Part shown: positions 24,409 to 28,302 of the stretch, in pieces | Layout: every line of letters begins with the position of its first letter | Position numbering within the stretch: position 1 is the first letter of the stretch | IMG/VR virus record: IMGVR_UViG_3300043395_001300 | Span: 1 to 28,302 of that record | Length of the DNA stretch: 28,302 nt | DNA from: a virus | Direction: 5' to 3' (one strand) | Made by a program: the position numbers and the translations under genes | The notes under the pieces: model-generated | What the model saw: the letters and a program-made list of their open reading frames with translations, nothing else | Database searches by the model: none | Told to the model about the DNA's origin: nothing

Positions 24409-24764
24409 TGGAAATAACTTTTAAATGGATTTGGGAAGCAGGATCATTAGGATCACTTCCAGAAGTAGATGGCAAGAAAGACTATGTAGTAGTCGTAAAT
24501 TGGAGATATCGTGGTACTTGTGCCGATCCAAGAGATGTAAATCAAGATATCATGGTTGACAAATATGATCAATCTACTTTCAAAGTAGAAGAAGATCAAA
24601 AAGATTATATTCCATACGAAGAACTTACTGAAGAAATCATTGTAGGATGGTTAAATTTAGATGTTAATGCTATGGAAGAAAGTTTAACTAAACAAGTGGA
24701 GGCGATTTTAAATCCTCCAATCGTTTATCCTCCTATTCCATTTACTTCAAGTTCTAAAAATTAA
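24408..24764 (+). CDS. DUF7936-like protein, 118 aa
   Basis: A 118-residue beta-rich protein. It begins with EITFKWIWEAGSLGSLPEVD, followed by VVVVNWRYRGTC, then YIPYEELTEEIIVGWLN and EESLTKQVEAILNPPIVYPP. The phrase xPYExLTEExVxGWL, followed by a helix and NPPxVxPPLPF, is a recurrent small protein in phages from marine and freshwater metagenomes (DUF7936-like), usually found near tail fibre genes. Its role is unknown. Fibre assembly or attachment would fit the position. Confidence 0.7.
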   Translation: MEITFKWIWEAGSLGSLPEVDGKKDYVVVVNWRYRGTCADPRDVNQDIMVDKYDQSTFKVEEDQKDYIPYEELTEEIIVGWLNLDVNAMEESLTKQVEAILNPPIVYPPIPFTSSSKN

Positions 24765-24775
24765 TTGGAAGAGAG

Positions 24776-25057
24776 ATGAATTACGATGACATAATAGTTC
24801 CTTCAGTTACTGGTGCATTAGGTGCATTTGTTTCATGGTTAGTTGGGAAGAAGAAAGAGAACGTAGAGATACAAACAAGTGAAATCAGCAATGTGCAAGA
24901 AGCTATAAAGATATGGAAAGAAATGGCTCAAGAACTTAAAGAAGAAGTTGCAGAGTTAAAAGAAAAAGTTGAAACTTTAACTACTGAAGTCCATACCTTA
25001 CGATCGGAAAACATCTCTCTTCGTTCAAAGCTTGGCTTACAAAATGAAGATAACTAA
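24776..25057 (+). CDS. holin-like membrane protein with coiled coil
   Basis: A 93-residue protein with one hydrophobic segment at residues 6-23 (IIVPSVTGALGAFVSWLVG), a basic stop-transfer (KKKENVE), then a 60-residue coiled coil (EMAQELKEEVAELKEKVETL and on). It directly precedes and overlaps the endolysin. This pattern, a short N-terminal segment and cytoplasmic coiled coil, is common at the holin position of Bacteroidetes phages. Whether it forms holes is not shown by the sequence. It could also be an accessory protein of the lysis block. Confidence 0.6.
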   Translation: MNYDDIIVPSVTGALGAFVSWLVGKKKENVEIQTSEISNVQEAIKIWKEMAQELKEEVAELKEKVETLTTEVHTLRSENISLRSKLGLQNEDN

Positions 25058-25502
25058 AATTGGTTCAAAAGGATTAGCTTTAATTAAAAACTTTGAAGGT
25101 TTTAGAGCAAGTCCTTATTTATGCCCAGCTAATGTGCCAACGATAGGTTATGGTTCTACTTATTATCCTGGAGGACATAAAGTAAAACTAACCGATCCAC
25201 CAATTAGTGAGCATCAAGCTTCAGTTCTTTTAGAAAATCTATTGCAACCATTTGAAAAAGCAGTAGATTCTTATATGCGAGATGATATAAATCAGAACCA
25301 ATTCGATGCTTTATGTGCATTTGCATATAATGTTGGTATTAATGCTCTTAAAACAAGCACATTACTTAAAAAAGTAAATGCTAATCCAAACGATCCAACA
25401 ATAAAAGATGAGTTTATGAAATGGGTAAATGGTGGTGGCAAAAAATTACCTGGACTCGTAAAACGTAGAATGGCAGAAGCAAATCTTTATGAATCAATTT
25501 AA
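25044..25502 (+). CDS. GH24 endolysin (T4-type lysozyme, muramidase)
   Basis: A 152-residue muramidase that cleaves the beta-1,4 bonds of peptidoglycan. The catalytic layout Glu-8aa-Cys-5aa-Thr is visible: Glu18 in NFEGF, Cys27 in YLCPAN, Thr33 in PTIGYGST. Cys replaces the Asp of T4 lysozyme (Asp20), a known variant in this family. NQFDALCAFAYNVG near 90 is the other family hallmark. The ATG at 25044 is preferred to the TTG at 25032. There is no signal peptide, so export depends on a holin. The start overlaps the holin-like gene by 14 bases and the end overlaps the next ORF by 14. Confidence 0.93.
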   Translation: MKITKIGSKGLALIKNFEGFRASPYLCPANVPTIGYGSTYYPGGHKVKLTDPPISEHQASVLLENLLQPFEKAVDSYMRDDINQNQFDALCAFAYNVGINALKTSTLLKKVNANPNDPTIKDEFMKWVNGGGKKLPGLVKRRMAEANLYESI

Positions 25503-25716
25503 CATAGCAGAACTAATTAAAGCAATAGCCTTTCTATTGCTTATTTTTTTATTGGTATTTATTACTTCTAAATGCGAAAAAATAGTTAAACAACCAACTA
25601 CAACTAAACAAGATGAAAAAATTGCTCACATTGATAGTCTTATTATTGAGTTGCCTTATACATTGCCCGAAAGCACTCGCACAATCTTCTTGGACAACTA
25701 CCAAAAATTCCGTTAG
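25489..25716 (+). CDS. small membrane protein, i-spanin-like candidate
   Basis: A 75-residue protein with an N-terminal membrane segment at residues 11-27 (IAFLLLIFLLVFITSKC) and a hydrophilic tail (EKIVKQPTTTKQDEKIAHID). Its start overlaps the endolysin end by 14 bases. The second half overlaps the next ORF by 104 bases in another frame, an arrangement like the embedded Rz/Rz1 spanin genes, though here the second gene runs far past the first. The T-rich coding of the membrane segment coincides with a terminator. The topology fits an inner-membrane spanin subunit, but it is short for one. Confidence 0.5.
   Translation: MNQFNIAELIKAIAFLLLIFLLVFITSKCEKIVKQPTTTKQDEKIAHIDSLIIELPYTLPESTRTIFLDNYQKFR
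25520..25550 (+). terminator. intrinsic terminator inside the spanin-like gene
   Basis: AAGCAATAG at 25520-25528 and CTATTGCTT at 25534-25542 form a perfect 9-bp stem around the loop CCTTT, followed by ATTTTTTT (25543-25550). It begins 18 bases after the endolysin stop, but lies inside the first part of the next gene, which it encodes as a membrane segment. Confidence 0.75.
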
Positions 25717-25972
25717 TTATATATGCTTACGTTCAACGTTAGTAGACACTATCATTCATGACTTAAAAGAACGTAAGTTAATGCTTAAAAAAGATTCGCT
25801 TTTAATCATCAATAATTCGATTTTAAGAAGCGAAAATAGTATGGTTAATATAAAGACTAATCAACTACAAAAATCGTTGAATATAGAGCAATTTAAAAGG
25901 CAACGTAATGGGTGGCAACGTAATGTTTTTATAATCACTACCATAATTGCTACTTACTTATGTATAAAATAG
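25613..25972 (+). CDS. exported protein, candidate unimolecular spanin
   Basis: A 119-residue protein, +1 to the gene it overlaps. N-terminal signal: MKKLLTLIVLLLSCLIHC, then PKALAQSS. Either LLSC is a lipobox (lipoprotein) or cleavage follows ALA. A helical, charged region follows (DLKERKLMLKKDSLLIINNS, then ENSMVNIKTNQLQKSLN) and a C-terminal membrane segment near residues 105-119 (VFIITTIIATYLCIK). Anchors at both ends with a coiled coil between is the u-spanin design, which joins inner and outer membranes during lysis. Position two genes after the endolysin supports this. An alternative is a separate exported protein. The exact lipobox needs checking. Confidence 0.6.
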   Translation: MKKLLTLIVLLLSCLIHCPKALAQSSWTTTKNSVSYICLRSTLVDTIIHDLKERKLMLKKDSLLIINNSILRSENSMVNIKTNQLQKSLNIEQFKRQRNGWQRNVFIITTIIATYLCIK

Positions 25973-26157
25973 ATATTGACTTGGCAAATAAAGATTCTAA
26001 TGATTCAACTAAAGAAGCTTTAGGTATCATGGTAGATTTGCTTGAAACTATTAATTGTGTTGATGATGTGCCTACATTTTCAATTAAAATGAAATTGCTA
26101 AACAATATCGAATTTATAGTCGATAATTTAATGGATAACTACATTCATGGAAAATAA
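25960..26157 (+). CDS. hypothetical protein, 65 aa
   Basis: A 65-residue acidic helical protein starting inside the end of the spanin-like gene (13-base overlap). It has KDSNDSTKEALGIMVDLLET and ends IEFIVDNLMDNYIHGK. There are no membrane segments or known motifs. Its end overlaps the start of the metallophosphoesterase by 11 bases, so the two may be translated together. I do not recognise it. Confidence 0.55.
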   Translation: MYKIDIDLANKDSNDSTKEALGIMVDLLETINCVDDVPTFSIKMKLLNNIEFIVDNLMDNYIHGK

Positions 26158-27280
26158 AAGATATGCTGAAATAATCCAAGAAGCTTTACAAGCATACAAT
26201 CAAGGAACGTTTCAATCACAATCAAGTGCAGCAAGATTTTTCTCTCAAAAATATAATTATGAAAATTGGCAAACCATTCGAAAGGGAATGACTAAATCCA
26301 ATTTTAATAAACAACATGTTGCCTTACAAAAAGAATGTGAATCAGTAGGTATTCCACATGAAAGAGTTGGTAATTATTGGTACAAGGGAAAACACTTTTC
26401 AATTCATGCTTCTAATAAAAAAGAAATAAACTATGAAGAAGTTCGTGATGGTATTATTGAGGCAATGGATTTGCATTCGCCAAAATATACAACTATTGAT
26501 AGAAAAGAAATAGAAGATGGTCATTTATTGGTCATTGATCCTGCAGATATTCACATTGGTAAACTTGCTACTACATTTGAAAGTGGTGATGAATATAATA
26601 TCAATATTGCAATTGAACGAGTAAGAGATGGAGTTGAAGGAATTATCAACAAATCAAAAGGGTTTAACATAGAGCAAATAGTTTTAATAATTGGAAATGA
26701 TATATTACACATTGATTCACCTAAAAGAACTACCACGAGTGGTACACCACAAGATACAGATGGGATGTGGTACGAAGGATTTTTGGAAGCCAAAAAGCTA
26801 TATGTTGAAATAATAGAACGATTAGTTACATTAGCTAATATTCATGTGGTTTTTAATCCATCAAATCATGATTATATGAGTGGATTCTTTTTAGCAGATG
26901 TTATAAAATCATGGTTTAGATTATGCGAAAACATAACTTTTGATACTTCAATTTCACATCGCAAGTATTATCGATATGGTAATAACTTAATAGGATCAAC
27001 ACATGGTGATGGTGCAAAGCTTTCAGATTTACCATTGCTTATGGCTCAAGAAGCACCAGATGCATGGTGTAATACAAAACATCGATACATTTATTCACAT
27101 CATTTACATCACTACCAAGCAAAAGATATGATAGGTGTATCATTAGAAACATTACGTTCAGCATCAGGAACTGACTCCTGGCATCACCGAAATGCTTATC
27201 AACATGCACCTAAAGCAATCATGGGTTTTATTCATCACAAAGAATATGGACAAATTGCAAGATTAAATCATTACTTTTGA
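26147..27280 (+). CDS. metallophosphoesterase with HTH-like N-terminus
   Basis: A 377-residue protein. Residues 1-55 (SQSSAARFFSQKYNYENWQT, then IRKGM) look like a helix-turn-helix. From about residue 128 a calcineurin-like phosphoesterase domain shows all metal-binding blocks: Asp134-x-His136 (ADIHIGK), Asn184-Asp185 (GND), Asn240-His241-Asp242 (SNHD), His286 (THGD), and the HHLHH group at 318-322. The GNDxLH, SNHD and THGD set is that of two-metal phosphodiesterases, including SbcD/Mre11 relatives. It could cut DNA ends or hydrolyse a nucleotide. No SbcC partner is nearby. Similar proteins are frequent in Bacteroidetes phages and prophages. It lies last in its block, before a terminator. 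Confidence 0.85.
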   Translation: MENKRYAEIIQEALQAYNQGTFQSQSSAARFFSQKYNYENWQTIRKGMTKSNFNKQHVALQKECESVGIPHERVGNYWYKGKHFSIHASNKKEINYEEVRDGIIEAMDLHSPKYTTIDRKEIEDGHLLVIDPADIHIGKLATTFESGDEYNINIAIERVRDGVEGIINKSKGFNIEQIVLIIGNDILHIDSPKRTTTSGTPQDTDGMWYEGFLEAKKLYVEIIERLVTLANIHVVFNPSNHDYMSGFFLADVIKSWFRLCENITFDTSISHRKYYRYGNNLIGSTHGDGAKLSDLPLLMAQEAPDAWCNTKHRYIYSHHLHHYQAKDMIGVSLETLRSASGTDSWHHRNAYQHAPKAIMGFIHHKEYGQIARLNHYF

Positions 27281-27315
27281 GTAAGTTTTCATAGTTAGTT
27301 TAGGTTTAGCAATTG

Positions 27316-27348
27316 AAAAGACCATTTAGTTTCTATTTGGTCTTTTTT
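27316..27348 (+). terminator. rho-independent terminator after the phosphoesterase
   Basis: AAAAGACCA at 27316-27324 pairs with TGGTCTTTT at 27338-27346, with a 13-base loop and the T run to 27348. On the reverse strand the A-rich left arm gives a similar structure, so it may act in both directions. Confidence 0.8.
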
Positions 27349-27401
27349 GTTAATTGAAATAAAATTTTTTATAAATAATTTTTTTTTATCGAATTAAGTT
27401 G

Positions 27402-27411
27402 TACTTTTACA
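27402..27411 (+). promoter_or_regulatory. candidate promoter element TACTTTTACA
   Basis: In the 151-base gap after the terminator, TACTTTTACA matches TAnnTTTACA. The upstream 40 bases are nearly all A/T with a long T run (27379-27387) but no clear TTTG. The leader of about 15-20 bases before the ATG at 27432 (ATCAACAAAAACAAAAACT) is free of G and A-rich. This is the best place for a promoter driving the ERF block. Confidence 0.4.
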
Positions 27412-27431
27412 TCAACAAAAACAAAAACTAT

Positions 27432-27647
27432 ATGAAAACATTATTTGAAAGATTATCAAAAGAACATCAAGAAGCTTTATTAGCTTATGAGGATTGTGCA
27501 ATGAAAAGTATAACATTGCGAGATTTACAAAACAACAATTTTGTTTGTAATATATTATTTTTGACAGCATTAAATTTGGATGTAATGCTAAATCTTGGCA
27601 AAAATGATTACTTAACTATTTCCCTTTTATTTAACAATGAAAACTAA
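27432..27647 (+). CDS. hypothetical protein, 71 aa
   Basis: The frame opens at TTG 27399, but that would lie over the candidate promoter; the ATG at 27432 is chosen. The 71 residues form a helical N-terminus (LFERLSKEHQEALLAYEDCA) and a hydrophobic middle (VCNILFLTALNLDVMLNL), which is borderline for a membrane segment. It is the first gene of the block that leads to ERF. No family is recognised. Confidence 0.6.
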   Translation: MKTLFERLSKEHQEALLAYEDCAMKSITLRDLQNNNFVCNILFLTALNLDVMLNLGKNDYLTISLLFNNEN

Positions 27648-27786
27648 AAACCCATTCGTATTCTCTGGTTCAGAATCAGACAACGAAATTTTAACTCGTG
27701 CAATTATTATTGCACTTATCGTATTTCCTACTTTTTTATGTGCTTATGATTTATCAATTTATCTTTTAAAACTAATACTAAAATGA
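27637..27786 (+). CDS. small membrane protein, 49 aa
   Basis: An ATG-started frame overlapping the previous stop by 11 bases and ending TGA with a four-base overlap with the ERF gene (ATGA). It has a short hydrophilic front (MKTKNPFVFSGSESDNEI) and one membrane segment (AIIIALIVFPTFLCAYDLSI). The two coupled overlaps make it more believable than its length alone. Function unknown. Confidence 0.5.
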   Translation: MKTKNPFVFSGSESDNEILTRAIIIALIVFPTFLCAYDLSIYLLKLILK

Positions 27787-28302
27787 AAAACTTAATTAAA
27801 GATCTTGGAAGCTTCCAAAATGAATGTCCAGTAATTCACAAAGATACTAAAGGACACAATTACACTTATGCAGATTTACCACAAATTTTTTCAATCATTA
27901 ATCCATTACTCAAGAAGCATAATCTTTGTTTTACACAATTACTTGAAGATGGTGGTATTCGTACAATATTGTTTCATATTCCCTCTGGAGAGCAATTAGA
28001 ATCTTATACACATATTCCATTAGTTAAACTTGGTAACATGAATGATTATCAAGCTTATGGTAGTGGTATAACTTATTTTCGCAGATATGCATTATCATCT
28101 ATGCTTGGATTAATTACAGATAAAGATATAGATGCACAAGGTGAACAAGTTCGCCAACAATCAATGAATGGAAAGACTTGGGCAGATGCAATCAATAAGA
28201 TTAATACCATAGAAGAATTAACTGCATTTTATAACTCAAATAAAGCAGTAATCGATACTAAAAAAGAAGTACTTGACTTATTAACTAAACGTAAACTTGA
28301 AT
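27783..28302 (+). CDS. erf: ERF family single-strand annealing protein, 3' truncated
   Basis: The gene starts at ATG 27783 and runs off the right edge after 173 codons. The ERF core is clear: HNYTYADLPQIFSIINPLLK near residues 25-44, LCFTQLLEDGG, LESYTHIPLVKLGNMNDYQA, and YGSGITYFRRYALSSMLGLI followed by TDKDIDA, which is the family's GxxxTYxRRYxLxxxLGI..DxDxDG-like signature. ERF proteins anneal complementary single strands during phage recombination and genome circularisation. The missing C-terminal part of the family is variable and may be beyond the edge. It follows a new promoter region, so it starts the replication/recombination block. Confidence 0.9.
   Translation, partial: MKNLIKDLGSFQNECPVIHKDTKGHNYTYADLPQIFSIINPLLKKHNLCFTQLLEDGGIRTILFHIPSGEQLESYTHIPLVKLGNMNDYQAYGSGITYFRRYALSSMLGLITDKDIDAQGEQVRQQSMNGKTWADAINKINTIEELTAFYNSNKAVIDTKKEVLDLLTKRKLE

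Larger units (their letters stand above)
1233..24703. repeat. dispersed octamer GTGGAGGC, ten copies on both strands
   Basis: Exact copies on the + strand start at 2891, 3252, 5973, 7748, 9280 and 24696. Copies on the - strand (read as GCCTCCAC) start at 1233, 12299, 17577 and 22027. At one third GC the expected number on both strands is about 0.13. They lie in three reading frames. All four - strand copies are written GCC TCC ACN for Ala-Ser-Thr. A seven-base version also occurs at 11583. Function unknown; a Chi-like recombination signal or a DNA-modification site are candidates. Confidence 0.7.

Noticed and set aside
1-28302. CRISPR arrays, tRNA genes, insertion sequences and integrase or attachment sites
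   Set aside because: No regularly spaced direct repeats, no cloverleaf with a GTTCRANNC-like arm, and no transposase or recombinase motifs were found by reading both strands.

Overview
The window is part of the genome of a tailed phage (or prophage) of a Bacteroidetes host, most likely a Flavobacterium-like bacterium. The DNA is very AT-rich (by eye about one third GC). Genes lack Shine-Dalgarno sequences and instead have A-rich leaders. Most virion proteins belong to families I know mainly from Bacteroidetes siphoviruses. All genes are on the + strand and tightly packed, many with ATGA or TAATG overlaps. I see no integrase, repressor, tRNA, CRISPR array or insertion sequence.

Layout. 1-1690: end of an early or middle block with two small genes, a beta-class DNA methyltransferase, an unknown gene and a DUF3310 gene, closed by a terminator at 1700-1731. 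1737-4680: a sigma-like helix-turn-helix protein, two small proteins, then an accessory cassette of glycosyltransferase, HAD-type hydrolase and small-molecule methyltransferase. 4667-6230: small and large terminase subunits. 6246-12637: tail genes, including a tail assembly chaperone pair joined by a -1 shift on a T9 run, two large tail proteins and the tape measure. 12640-15114: XkdF-like protease, scaffold and major capsid protein. 15171-19076: tail tube candidate, a conserved small virion protein, portal, and connector or completion proteins. 19090-23958: a 1622-residue repetitive tail fibre. 24004-25972: two small conserved proteins, a holin-like protein, a GH24 endolysin and two overlapping spanin-like genes. 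25960-27280: a small unknown gene and a metallophosphoesterase with an HTH-like N-terminus. 27281-28302: terminator, promoter and the start of a new block ending in a truncated ERF single-strand annealing protein.

How it works together: ERF and the methyltransferase act on phage DNA. The terminase packages DNA through the portal into a capsid built from scaffold, protease and major capsid protein. The chaperone and tape measure set up a long non-contractile tail, since no sheath gene is seen. The fibre recognises the host and the lysis block releases progeny. The glycosyltransferase cassette may modify the virion or host surface glycans.

Most worth a second look: the 8-mer GTGGAGGC, present ten times on both strands although about 0.1 copy is expected; an intrinsic terminator embedded in a lysis gene next to a candidate one-piece spanin; the T9 frameshift; a shared TAnnTTTACA element in three intergenic gaps; and a portal carrying a winged-helix-like segment and a MuF-like tail.
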